Below are positions 9,401-17,127 of a stretch of DNA of 18,566 nt, in pieces. Source of the stretch: Coemansia sp. RSA 922 (taxonomy: Eukaryota > Kickxellomycota > Kickxellomycetes > Kickxellales > Kickxellaceae); assembly GCA_027577415.1 (NCBI GenBank), contig JANBQS010000414.1:1-18566 (forward strand). Direction: 5' to 3'. The notes beneath the pieces are model-generated. The model did not search any database and was not told the origin of the DNA. It was given only the letters and a program-made list of their open reading frames with translations. How positions within the stretch are numbered: position 1 is the first letter of the stretch; every line of letters starts with the position of its first letter. The position numbers and the translations under genes were made by a program.

Positions 9401-11010
9401 AAGCTATATAAGCCAAATGTTGAGAACGACACGGCAAAGGGAACCAGCGTGACAACAAAGGAGAACAAGGACTGGATAGCTCCATAGTTGCGAATCGTGC
9501 CCAATTCCAATGTGACACGAATGTCATTAATGCGCTTTAGGAACGACGTCTCCCAGGCGTACAGCTTAATGATCTTGATACCCGAAAGCACCTCGTCCAT
9601 GATCTTCATGCGGCGGTCGCGATAGCCCATGAGCATCTTATTGAGCGCGCGCATGTTGCGACCGAGACGCGCCGACGTCGGAATGCTGATAAGCATAACT
9701 ATCACACCGGCAAAAGTGCACCACCCAAGCGTTTGATAGAGCAAATATAGCGCCAACACAATCTGCAAAGGCGAGCTCCACAAGTGATGCGAAAAGTTGG
9801 CTGTAAAGTCGGCCACGCGCTGCGAGTCGACGCTCATATGTGTGACAATCCCACCGATGCTATAGTTTTGACGCGCGTCGTTAGAGAGCGTCATGGTCTT
9901 GCGGTAGATTGCTGTCGTGTAGCTGACCTTGAGCAGACAGTTGACACGCTGGTTCTGCACCCAGTGCTGCTGGAGTGCCACATTCTGAATTGTAGCCACT
10001 AGGAACATTGATATGGCGTAAAAGTAGCCGTACTCAATAGGCTCGGCGTTGGGAGTATTGTATCTGCTAACAAATCCAATTAACCGCGACAACAAGATGG
10101 GGTTCAAGAAGGAGACCAGGTCCTTAATCAACTTGTAAAACCCACCGAGCGCCAGAGACAGTCCGTAAGTGCGCATAGTAGCCCTGAACAGCGAAGGGTT
10201 ACCCGAGCGCAATTCTGCTTGCCAATTGCGCTGGAAGCGGGCATTGACCACATCCGGGTGGTACTCTCTGCTAAGCTCCCACGTGTCCTCCATCTGCAGC
10301 GGCTTTCTGTAGCCCTGCTCAAGCAAGGGCGTCATCCACGTAAATGCCAAGCGTGAAAAGATATTTGCGCGCTCCTCAGGCGACTGGTATGTACAGCGGC
10401 TCGTGTCCTCTGGGATCCCAGGATAATACTCCTCGTCGTCGTCATCAAGCTCATAGAGCAAGTGCGGCTTGGGCTGCGACTCCATTACCAGCGCAGCCAG
10501 GGAAAGCAGTAAAAAGACCGAGCACGCAGTAACCACGGCTGGCGCGCTATTGACAACATCCATGGTAATCGCTGTGCGCAAACGCATTAGCGCAAGCAAG
10601 ACTGTCGCCAGCCAGAACAGCAGTAGCGTCGTCGAAGCCACACGGTTGGTAAACTGCTCACGCCAGTGTAGGCGGATAGCAATGGCCACCGCAACAGACT
10701 GCAAGGCCATGGAGATCATAAAGACGTTCAGGTAGGGATAGAGCTGAGCAAGTACAAGTAGCTCTGCTGTCGAGGCTACCAAAGCCGTCATCGCTACAGC
10801 CATCTTCACCCAAAACTGCGTCTGCGCAACAACAGTCGGCGGAAGTATAGGCGCGTCTCTGAGCGCACGTAAGCGAAAACAAGCGACGAATATGAAGAGC
10901 ATATTCAAGCCCGTTACTAGAACTCCATGCTGGAAACACAGTGTAAAGTCGACAGGACGGCTAGGGCTTAGCGGACCCCAGCCCTCATTTGACGGACACA
11001 ATTGCAGCAT
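6406..11010 (-). CDS. ABCC-family (MRP/Ycf1-type) full-length ABC transporter
   Basis: The 1534-aa protein has the long ABCC layout: a hydrophobic TMD0 (about 1-180), L0 linker, TMD1 (about 280-580), NBD1, a Ser/charge-rich linker (about 850-945), TMD2 (about 950-1250) and NBD2. NBD1 has Walker A GRVGAGKSS (652-660), signature LSGGQ (742-746) and Walker B ending ILDDP. NBD2 has Walker A GRTGAGKSS (1326-1334), signature FSVGQ (1429-1433) and Walker B VLVLDEATAA. NBD1 has Asp in place of the catalytic Glu and Asn (VTNA) in place of the switch His, while NBD2 keeps both Glu and His (IAHR). This is the usual ABCC asymmetry with a weak first site. Family members export glutathione, glucuronate or metal-thiol conjugates at the vacuole or plasma membrane; the substrate here is unknown. 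The frame could begin at a GTG at 11016, but the ATG at 11010 is the plausible start. Confidence 0.95.
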   Translation of the reverse strand: MLQLCPSNEGWGPLSPSRPVDFTLCFQHGVLVTGLNMLFIFVACFRLRALRDAPILPPTVVAQTQFWVKMAVAMTALVASTAELLVLAQLYPYLNVFMISMALQSVAVAIAIRLHWREQFTNRVASTTLLLFWLATVLLALMRLRTAITMDVVNSAPAVVTACSVFLLLSLAALVMESQPKPHLLYELDDDDEEYYPGIPEDTSRCTYQSPEERANIFSRLAFTWMTPLLEQGYRKPLQMEDTWELSREYHPDVVNARFQRNWQAELRSGNPSLFRATMRTYGLSLALGGFYKLIKDLVSFLNPILLSRLIGFVSRYNTPNAEPIEYGYFYAISMFLVATIQNVALQQHWVQNQRVNCLLKVSYTTAIYRKTMTLSNDARQNYSIGGIVTHMSVDSQRVADFTANFSHHLWSSPLQIVLALYLLYQTLGWCTFAGVIVMLISIPTSARLGRNMRALNKMLMGYRDRRMKIMDEVLSGIKIIKLYAWETSFLKRINDIRVTLELGTIRNYGAIQSLFSFVVTLVPFAVSFSTFGLYSLMDNVSHGPLTPQLVFVSLTLFNMVRFPLSHGPMLIPALLEAMVSTRRIFDFLTAGEIDFEAIERVSYDRDSPIATSDDVLVSVRNGEFKWLTAEAPTLKNVNIECKRDQLVAVIGRVGAGKSSLVSAILGDMVKSSGSVTVRGSLAYVPQQAWIMNATLRDNILFGHSLDQVLYDRVLDACALRPDLEMLPGGDTTEIGEKGINLSGGQKARVSLARAVYARADIYILDDPLAAVDAHVGKHIFTHVLGPQGMLKTRARILVTNAVQYLGNVDSVVMLRDGQVVECGSFSQVMDNRGEIFEFVHKYIEGELSSRDESGESGTASGAEFYEDEPTSNEQDGMPLPTGAGIRRKSTKQTLGRASIGMTQEALSRRKLPGRLTQAELEQEATAENGRTMTTEFSRQGKVERDIYRIYIQACGIRNAAMFGAALLVASVSNVSANMWLKHWASTNAEKDSTGSVWTTLFSGHSVFYYLLIYGAIGLLGASMSSLQSFLLWTRCSIRASKKIHENMLRGVLRSPMSFFDVTPLGRILNRFSSDLQRCDETLPRSVSGMVNTMVSVVSAVSVIGFSTPIMLVIMFPLSFIYRYLQLRYLFSSRELRRLDSTTRSPIFSHFQESIGGVSTIRAYNQQNRFIIENERRLELNTRAYYTNVSLNRWLSLWLETLGNVVMLGTTVLAVASLQYFGVGDAGLVGLSVAYALDFTSSLNWSVRSYTEVENSMVQLERVVEYARLPSEAPEVIEDHRPEGSWPEQGVVEFKDYSTRYREGLDLVLNKLSFRVLPNQKVGIVGRTGAGKSSLTLALFRIIEAAEGQILLDGEDIAQYGLFDVRNKLSIIPQDPVLFAGTVRENLDPFNTYSDQEIWQSLEHARLADFIRTKDERLEFVVTQGGENFSVGQRQLICLARALLKRAKVLVLDEATAAIDNSTDAIIQDSIRKEFKDCTVLTIAHRLNTIIDSDMILVIDGGKLAEFDTPQNLLANEESLFAKLVEEARTGDSQ

Positions 11011-11122
11011 GCCCACTAGTAGTAAATAATAGATATTGATATTTGAGATTTTAAAAGCAGAAAAAGGGGGGATCTACCATTTCTAGCTAGGGCTAGGGCC
11101 GATCGCACAAATAATGAGTCGG

Positions 11123-11156
11123 CTCGGCTCGAGCTAGGCGACATAGGTGAGCCGAG
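11123..11156 (-). promoter_or_regulatory. 8-bp inverted repeat upstream of the ABCC gene
   Basis: CTCGGCTC at 11123-11130 is repeated in reverse complement at 11149-11156, 113-146 bp upstream of the ABCC ATG. A dimeric regulator site is possible. The repeat is short enough to occur by chance. Confidence 0.2.
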
Positions 11157-11649
11157 AAATCGTCCTCGCAACCTGCGCTCAGGGATGATGAAAGAGGGAG
11201 GGAAAAGGTGAGAAAATAGCTGCTGACAGCATTGAAGCGGGGGGTGAGGCAGCTAAGTTGGCAGCGCTGTTCTCTTGCTCAAATCTCTGTAGGTCCAACA
11301 TAGGAGGCTGGACAAAGTATCTTTTTCTATGCTTAAAGGGAAAGGCAGCATTGCCAGAAAGAAATTCTGCATAGATTCTCCTCCAGTCAACTGCGGAATC
11401 TGGGTATTGCATGTCCTCAAAGGTTCCTTCAAAAGAAAATCCGCTCTGAAATTGGGGGTGTGCAGGGTGCTGTTTGCTTTGCTCAAGTCACCCAGAGTAA
11501 AAACATGGGAAGCTGGAAAGGGTTCTTTCAAAGGCCAGCGAAAGGCCCCCGGAATTAGGGGCATTTATTGGCAAGTCTGTCTTCGCCCAACCGCTGGACA
11601 CTGACTGGAAAGGAGAAGCGCTGTCTTTTTCCTCCTGTCTCAATTGCAC

Positions 11650-11657
11650 TATTTAAG
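11650..11657 (+). promoter_or_regulatory. Possible TATA element of the 154-aa gene
   Basis: TATTTAAG lies 106 bp before the ATG at 11763. A TATATATATTTTT run nearer the start (about 11718-11730) is an alternative. The same TATTTAAG octamer lies upstream of the Rpn2 gene at about 17372. Confidence 0.3.
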
Positions 11658-11762
11658 AAGCCTGCCCTCCCGGGGGACTGGCTGCTGGAAAAAAGCACAA
11701 CTGTCCTGCTACCTAAGTATATATATTTTTGCTCCATCTTCACTCATTTGAAGCTATTAGCC

Positions 11763-12227
11763 ATGTCTGGGGAGTACAAAATAAAAGTGTTTGTAGCTTA
11801 CAAACCTTTAAACTTGCGTATAAGAGAGGTAAATTACGTAGGCGTATTTGGAGTAAACCGAGAACTAAATCCTGGTATAAAAGGATTTATAGAAGGATTA
11901 AAACTTGCAGTTGGTGACGCGGTGACTCGTCCATGCGTTTCTGTCTTTTGCAATAATTCTGATGGTACCAAGTGGGTCGAGCCTTTTGAAGATCCGAGTT
12001 TATATCCAGAGACTAGCAGAGATTGTGTCGTGCTCCTTACAACCAAGAATCTAAATGTTCAAGGCGCTCCTTTTGACAAGTTGCTTAAATTCGATGTCAA
12101 TATTGAGAACTTGGGTACGCATTTTGATAAATATAATAAGACCGAGAAACCATGTAGAAAGTATGAATATGCTAGCAAACTTTCTGTTGACATAAATGTT
12201 CCGAGAGTAAAAGAACTAAAGCAATGA
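11763..12227 (+). CDS. Hypothetical protein of 154 aa, unrecognised, AT-rich codons
   Basis: I do not recognise this protein. It begins MSGEYKIKVFVAYKP, has no signal peptide and no membrane segment, contains four cysteines, and shows alternating hydrophobic stretches (KVFVAY, CVSVFC, CVVLLTT, FDVNI) that suggest a soluble beta-rich fold. The ATG at 11763 follows AGCC and TATA-like sequence, and is preferred to the open frame upstream, which starts only at a TTG (11568) and reads through promoter-like DNA. Codons end mostly in A or T (ATA, AAA, TTA, GTA), unlike the G/C-ending codons of the ABCC, Snu114 and Rpn2 genes, so it may be fast-evolving, lineage-specific or acquired. It is transcribed away from the ABCC gene, with an AT-rich region downstream. 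A real gene is likely because 155 open codons are unusual at this composition. Confidence 0.65.
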   Translation: MSGEYKIKVFVAYKPLNLRIREVNYVGVFGVNRELNPGIKGFIEGLKLAVGDAVTRPCVSVFCNNSDGTKWVEPFEDPSLYPETSRDCVVLLTTKNLNVQGAPFDKLLKFDVNIENLGTHFDKYNKTEKPCRKYEYASKLSVDINVPRVKELKQ

Positions 12228-12394
12228 GTAGTTTGGATAAACCTCTATAGTTCATACATGATTACCTGTTTTTTTTTGTATTAGGTTTCACTATTGGCAG
12301 AATAAATTAGTGTATTAATGTTCAAGCATGAGGACAGTAGTCGCTTGGCACGCAGAATTAATCGTCATCGCCTAATCGACGGTCCAGGACAAGG

Positions 12395-12414
12395 GTTGCG
12401 GCTTAGACCGCAGT
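12395..12414 (+). other. Small GC-rich hairpin in AT-rich surroundings
   Basis: GTTGCGG (12395-12401) pairs with CCGCAGT (12408-12414) around a six-base loop, giving seven pairs of which two are G-T. It sits at the end of an 85-bp block that is GC-richer than its flanks and has other short inverted repeats. It might be part of a structured RNA, but no known family is recognisable. Confidence 0.2.
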
Positions 12415-12991
12415 ATAGTAATGTTATTTAAAAAAGTTTATTATTGTTTACAGAATAGAACTTTATATTCTCTTTATTTATTGAATTTACCTTTTAGTAT
12501 TACATGTTGTTCTATTGTCAAATATTAGTTGGGGTGGCATTTAAGGTGTGTAGATTAGAATAACAAACAACAGCGTTGGAGTTGTGCAATATGTAATGGT
12601 ACGCCAACGTATGCACACCAAGAATCGTTCTCAACACAGAGTGTATTGGCGTTATGTAGCCGCAAAGTCCCTTCACGTGGTTAAATCGCTAGCAACGTCT
12701 CCAGCGACCACCTTAACAACAATTCACAACTGTATTTAATCCCTCGTATTCCTCATCACGTTATAAAGATGCAATTTATGCTCTCCCAGATTTTGCAATA
12801 TGCGTTGTGCGAGAGGGATATGCTCTATCTAAATATTTTTATGTGGGCGTCAATTGTATATTAATGCGTGTGGCGGTGGTACCAGAAATACGTTCTTGTA
12901 TTTGTGCTACATTTAGATCTATATCGCCAAATGGGTGTCATAGTTACTTGTTGCATTCACTTAATATTTGACTACGGCGTTGCATACAATG

Positions 12992-13081
12992 GTATGTATA
13001 TGCGTTAATAACCATTTGTAGCCTTTGTATAGTGTGAACACATACTCTTTACTTTAATAAACCTATATTTATCTCTTGCAG
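12992..13081 (+). other. Intron-like segment (GTATGT ... TTGCAG, 90 nt)
   Basis: The segment has a consensus fungal donor GTATGT, a pyrimidine-rich acceptor TCTCTTGCAG and TTAATAA-type candidates for a branch site. Joining the flanks keeps the stop-poor plus-strand frame open to a TAA at 13120-13122, and an ATG at 12931 would give only 33 residues. It could be an intron of a short or non-coding transcript, or chance. Confidence 0.25.
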
Positions 13082-13507
13082 CGACAATGCACACTTGTAA
13101 CAACTACGTAGGTATTACTTAAGCAAAAAACAATGTAAATATTTGTCAAGTACATTAGAAAATAGCGTAATACTTGCCCTACAATGTAATTTAGTCTCAA
13201 TACAAACTCTAATGTCTATTATTAATGAATAGCGCATCATTAGATACATATCTGTCAATAAATATGTAAAACAACGCTAGTAAAGGCTAATTCAGCTAGA
13301 AACAGCGACTGAAAACAATTTATTTATGTTTTTTATTTACCTATTTTATCCATCATTTACGTTGCTATGATATGTAGAAAACACATTAGTGTACATCAAT
13401 ACGTTTTAGGATGATTTTTGACATCAACAATGTATATATTAACACAATAATTGTTCATGTACATAGAAATAGGTTGGTTGAGCGAGTCGACAAGTATTTG
13501 GAGCTAC

Positions 13508-13828
13508 ATGGGAAGAGTAGTACTCCCAGCACTGGCGATAGCGCTTGTTGTGTTTCTATTTGCCGCGCTTGCTACACAACACTAGCCTCGCTGGATGCCC
13601 ACTGCTGTCCGGGCTGGCCAGTTGCGCCAGGCCAATGCGGATCGAAGCGCAGACCGAAGCCGCTATGTCAACAACAGCGATGTGTCTCGTCTGACTGAGC
13701 AATTTGCGCATCTGAATTTGGCTGGTGAGCCTAGGTCAACAGCGCTTAGGCGAATGACGGTCAACGAGAAACGCACTGCACGCACTCATGCAGTCATTGC
13801 CGCTCTTTACGAGTCAGCCAGCGGGTAA
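13508..13828 (+). pseudogene. Small single-pass membrane protein reading frame interrupted by TAG
   Basis: Read from the ATG at 13508 (another in frame at 13457), the frame encodes a strong membrane helix, LPALAIALVVFLFAALA, then Thr-Gln-His and a TAG at 13583-13585. The same frame continues without a stop for 80 more codons to TAA at 13826-13828, encoding a basic, helical-looking region (including SRLTEQFAHLNL and RRMTVNEKRTARTHAV). Without the TAG the product would be about 106 aa with one N-terminal membrane segment. Codon use on both sides of the TAG resembles the native genes rather than the AT-rich island upstream, so both halves look like one former gene. Alternatives are a sequencing error, an unrecognised intron, two separate genes (a tail-anchored end followed by an ORF from 13595), or stop readthrough. 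I do not recognise the family. Confidence 0.4.
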
Positions 13829-14085
13829 TTCCGTTTAACAAAACAAAATATTTGGGGGGAGGCATTTGGTCAGCGGATTGAGATAGGTCTCTAAGTGATG
13901 GGCTCTGGTCGATAGAGGCTGGGGGTCCTGATAGTGATTTATCTCTCCGTCATTGCGCCGCGAAAGCGACAACATCATCCCCCCTTACCGCGTTGGATAA
14001 ACTAGAGGCTCACTTCTTCTTTTCGGGAGGAGAAGACCCTCAGCAGGAAACTGCTTGAGAAAGTTTTATTGCCGAAAACACTCGT

Positions 14086-17000
14086 TTACATTGCCCCAAA
14101 GCTTTTTACAATTTCTAAAAGCTCAGGGTCATCGATAAACTTGTCTATTGTGACATCGTCACTGAGACCCTTCCGACGTCTAGTTTTGAGCATAAAGTCC
14201 CGAGCCAATTGCTGTCCCGACGACGGCTCCAGCGCCCGCAACACCGTCCCTTTATCAAGCGGGTCTCCAGGGACGACTTGCCAATGGTCAAAGTACTGTT
14301 GACAAAAGGCCTGACCCTGCGTATACGTCCGAAGATCCGTTTCAAATCCACTCGAGTCAATAGTCGGAATCAAGGCCTTGATCATATACATAGGCGATCC
14401 AGCCTTGGGCGCATCGTGCGTTACATGGCCTCGACGCCGACCCAACACCGTGTACACGGCAGAGACGCAGGCAGCGGGGGCCTGGATCTCGACAAAGTTG
14501 ACTGGCTCCATCAGCCGAGGCTCAGCAGTCAGAAAGCTAGAGTAGCACACGCGGCGAGCAACAGGGATGACTTGACCCCCACCACGGTGGATGGCAGACT
14601 CAGCGAGCTCGGCACTGAGGATGCGGAACCTGGTATTACGCATAGGCTCGTCGCAGAGCGGACCCTCACGGGCAGCCCACTGGAACCCTTGCTTAACTGC
14701 ATCGCGGACCGCGCGCAAGCGAGGCTTGTTGGTCTCGCCAGGTAGCGTGTCATCAGAGAGCATGTTGGGTCCACAGTCGCCAGGTCCAAACGCCCAGATC
14801 GAGCGGCCAGCCAAGATATCCCAGTTATAATTCGACTCAAAGAACTGGCCGACTTGACGGGCTGGCCAGCTAAGCAAGACCCTTCCCGACTCAATATCCT
14901 CGGCGATTCCTCTCTCCATGGGCTCGGAAATCATAGTCAGTCGGTTCTTGCCATTGGGCGAGTCGCCAAACACCTTGAGTGCCGAGGTCTCCGCCACAGT
15001 TTCTCGGAAGGACACTACGGGATCGGCCACCTTTATCTCAATCTCAGAGTACATACAACGCAGATCGTGCATAATACAGTCCAAGTAGAGCTCGCCCGTG
15101 CCCAAGATGACATGCTCGCCGCTCTCCTCCACTCGCGTTTGCGCCAGCGGATACGTCTTGCCGATCTTGCGCAAGCCACTGAGCATCTTGGGAAGCTCAG
15201 TTGGCACTACGGGCTCGACAGCTATCTTCATCACCGATTCGGCCGAAAACTGCAAGGGCCTGATAATCGCCAAGTCGTCTTCAGACACCGTCGTCGTGTC
15301 AAAGATCGTCGCCGTCTTGCTGATTGAGCCGTCGACGCCGCCAAGCAAGATCCAGCTTCCTGCACTAAGCCCCGATACAGGTATCTTGTACCGCGAGCAA
15401 TAAAGCCACGCGCCACTGACAGTAGCCAGGGCCATATCTTCGTCGTCGCCCGGGGTGTAGTTCTCGCCTAGCACGCGCACCGCCTGATCTGCAGTGACTG
15501 TGCCACTAAATATACGGCCAAGCGCAAAGAACTGCGAGGCGTCGGATGACGGGTACTGCTTGACGACCGATATTACAAGCGGTCCATCGGCGCTACAGCT
15601 GCGCATCGCCTGCGCTACCTCGCTATCCATATTTCCCGTAAATAGGTGCTCAGTTTTGATGGCCGCGCTGTCTAAGGGCGACTTGACGTGTGCTGAGCAC
15701 ATATCTACAAAGCCAGTGGGCGGACCAAAGAACTGGCACAGCACTCGCCGCAGCAGGCTACGTACGTCCATTACATAGTCGGTTTTGCGCAAGTGGATTC
15801 CCAACGCCTCCAACGCCGGGCGCAAGTTCGGTTCGTCCTCGCTAGTTACCAGCGCAAACAGTTTGTATACAGGCTCAAGGATAAAGTGGACAAAAGACCG
15901 CTTGGCATCCTTGCCGCCCTCGGCTCGCTTGCGCATAAACGTGCGGCGCTCCGGATGGTAGTATACGTCGCCCCACAGTCGCTTGGCCAGATCCTTGGGC
16001 GAGACCGGCATATCCCACTCTTCGACATACCGCTTGGCAAAGGACTGCAGCGAGAAGCACCAGCCAAACGACGTCGAGGCAAAGCACACGTTTCCTAGTT
16101 CGGGCGATAAGCACATAGAAGATGTGGCTAGTGGGCAGGCGGCGATGACGGCGTTGACTTCTTCGATAGTCAGTTTCAGCTTGTAGTAGGCGTCGGCTGG
16201 CGGTAGTTTCAGTTCCAAGATAAGCCGATCGACCTTGTTTACAACCAGAGTAATCGACAATCGCTCGCGCACAGCGGCCTGGATTATGCGCTCGGTGTTG
16301 GCCATCACTCCTTCAACTGCGTCGACTACCAGTACTAGACCATCGGCTAAACGCAAGGACGCCACTACCTCGTCGAAAAAATTGACGTGTCCGGGCGTGT
16401 CAATAATGTTGAGGGCATAGCTCTTCCCCTTGGTGTCCTGGGCAACCAGCGAGATGGGCATAGCCTTGAGACTAACGCCGCGTTGGCGCTCTAACTGGTG
16501 AACATCTGTGTACCCGAACGCCTTTTCGCTGGGTTTGGGCATCTTTGTAGTGGGCGTCGCCATGGGCGCTGCCTTGTCCCATTCAGGCCAAACGTGTGTT
16601 GAGGCTACTAGCAGATCGACCAACGCCGTCTTGCCGTGGTGGAGATGCCCAGCAACAGTCAGGTTGCGTGTCATCGCTGGATAGCCGAGCAGATCGACGA
16701 GAAACTCCTTTGTGTAAGACGTGTCGGGCAACTCTGCCTCTTCGTCGACCTGGAACTTGCGCACTTTAATGGGAGCTATAATGGGCTCGGTAAGCGGCTG
16801 CGTATCCTCTTCTTGCACGAGGGCCTCGACGCCGGGACCAAACACCTCTTCAGCGTCTGGGTAGTACTTTTTGTCCTCATGAAGGACTACTTGCGTCTGG
16901 GCAATATCCATGCGCCGTGCCATAGCTGTGAGCTCGCTGTAACCGCCACTCTCGCCGCCGCTGTGGTCTTCTTGATCGCTCTGCTCGTCCATTTGATCTA

Positions 17001-17127
17001 TTTCGCCTGGACCGTCTGCCATATCGCCATGAACAGCCTCATAGTCACTCTCCTCTTCTTCCTCGGACGACGAGGCTAGCTCGGGGCCAATGTAGTTTCC
17101 AAACTCGTCGTAGCTCGATGCATCCAT
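14086..17127 (-). CDS. SNU114: U5 snRNP GTPase Snu114/Cwf10 (EFTUD2 orthologue)
   Basis: The 1013-aa EF-G/EF-2-like GTPase of the U5 snRNP controls unwinding of U4/U6 through Brr2 and spliceosome disassembly. The start MDASSYDEFGNYIGPEL followed by an acidic stretch (about residues 18-65) is diagnostic of the family and fixes the start at 17127, not at the ATG at 17196 that would add 23 residues. GTP-binding motifs are P-loop GHLHHGKT (160-167), DTPGH (243-247) and NKVD (297-300), with RQRGV in the switch I region. Domain II, FGPGDCGPNML before domain IV, and the domain V fold follow, ending in the conserved tail with KTRRRKGLSDDV. Length agrees with yeast (1008) and human (972). No key residue is missing. 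The gene is divergent from RPN2. Confidence 0.97.
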   Translation of the reverse strand: MDASSYDEFGNYIGPELASSSEEEEESDYEAVHGDMADGPGEIDQMDEQSDQEDHSGGESGGYSELTAMARRMDIAQTQVVLHEDKKYYPDAEEVFGPGVEALVQEEDTQPLTEPIIAPIKVRKFQVDEEAELPDTSYTKEFLVDLLGYPAMTRNLTVAGHLHHGKTALVDLLVASTHVWPEWDKAAPMATPTTKMPKPSEKAFGYTDVHQLERQRGVSLKAMPISLVAQDTKGKSYALNIIDTPGHVNFFDEVVASLRLADGLVLVVDAVEGVMANTERIIQAAVRERLSITLVVNKVDRLILELKLPPADAYYKLKLTIEEVNAVIAACPLATSSMCLSPELGNVCFASTSFGWCFSLQSFAKRYVEEWDMPVSPKDLAKRLWGDVYYHPERRTFMRKRAEGGKDAKRSFVHFILEPVYKLFALVTSEDEPNLRPALEALGIHLRKTDYVMDVRSLLRRVLCQFFGPPTGFVDMCSAHVKSPLDSAAIKTEHLFTGNMDSEVAQAMRSCSADGPLVISVVKQYPSSDASQFFALGRIFSGTVTADQAVRVLGENYTPGDDEDMALATVSGAWLYCSRYKIPVSGLSAGSWILLGGVDGSISKTATIFDTTTVSEDDLAIIRPLQFSAESVMKIAVEPVVPTELPKMLSGLRKIGKTYPLAQTRVEESGEHVILGTGELYLDCIMHDLRCMYSEIEIKVADPVVSFRETVAETSALKVFGDSPNGKNRLTMISEPMERGIAEDIESGRVLLSWPARQVGQFFESNYNWDILAGRSIWAFGPGDCGPNMLSDDTLPGETNKPRLRAVRDAVKQGFQWAAREGPLCDEPMRNTRFRILSAELAESAIHRGGGQVIPVARRVCYSSFLTAEPRLMEPVNFVEIQAPAACVSAVYTVLGRRRGHVTHDAPKAGSPMYMIKALIPTIDSSGFETDLRTYTQGQAFCQQYFDHWQVVPGDPLDKGTVLRALEPSSGQQLARDFMLKTRRRKGLSDDVTIDKFIDDPELLEIVKSFGAM

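Larger units (their letters stand above)
11011..11762. other. Divergent intergenic region between the ABCC gene and the unknown 154-aa gene
   Basis: These 752 bases must carry both promoters. Next to the ABCC gene is an 8-bp inverted repeat (11123-11130 and 11149-11156) beside tandem CGGCT units. Further along is an imperfect direct repeat of about 17 bp (11419-11435 and 11517-11534, AAAGGTTCCTTCAAAAG against AAAGGGTTCTTTCAAAGG). Open frames on both strands are about 100 codons, lack recognisable features, and I do not consider them genes. Confidence 0.5.
12228..13456. other. AT-rich gene-poor island
   Basis: About 1.2 kb of AT-rich DNA follows the unknown gene, ending sharply near 13470 where composition returns to that of the neighbours. 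No intact gene is visible. It contains a GC-richer, hairpin-rich block (about 12330-12415), a plus-strand frame with only two stops between 12559 and 12991, and a canonical-looking intron signature at 12992-13081. I found no terminal repeats, transposase motif or reverse transcriptase motif. Confidence 0.5.

Noticed and set aside
11253..11564. 103-codon minus-strand frame in the ABCC/orphan promoter region
   Set aside because: The leading part includes promoter-like repeats, there is no domain, and the ATG context is poor. I treat it as chance.
13411..13698. 95-codon plus-strand frame overlapping the split membrane-protein gene
   Set aside because: It is the shifted frame: the other frame encodes a convincing membrane helix and balanced protein, whereas this one is Cys-rich with no features.
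13870..13990. C-box-like and D-box-like sequences on both strands, suggesting a C/D snoRNA
   Set aside because: Boxes are imperfect, spacing is too long and there is no terminal stem.
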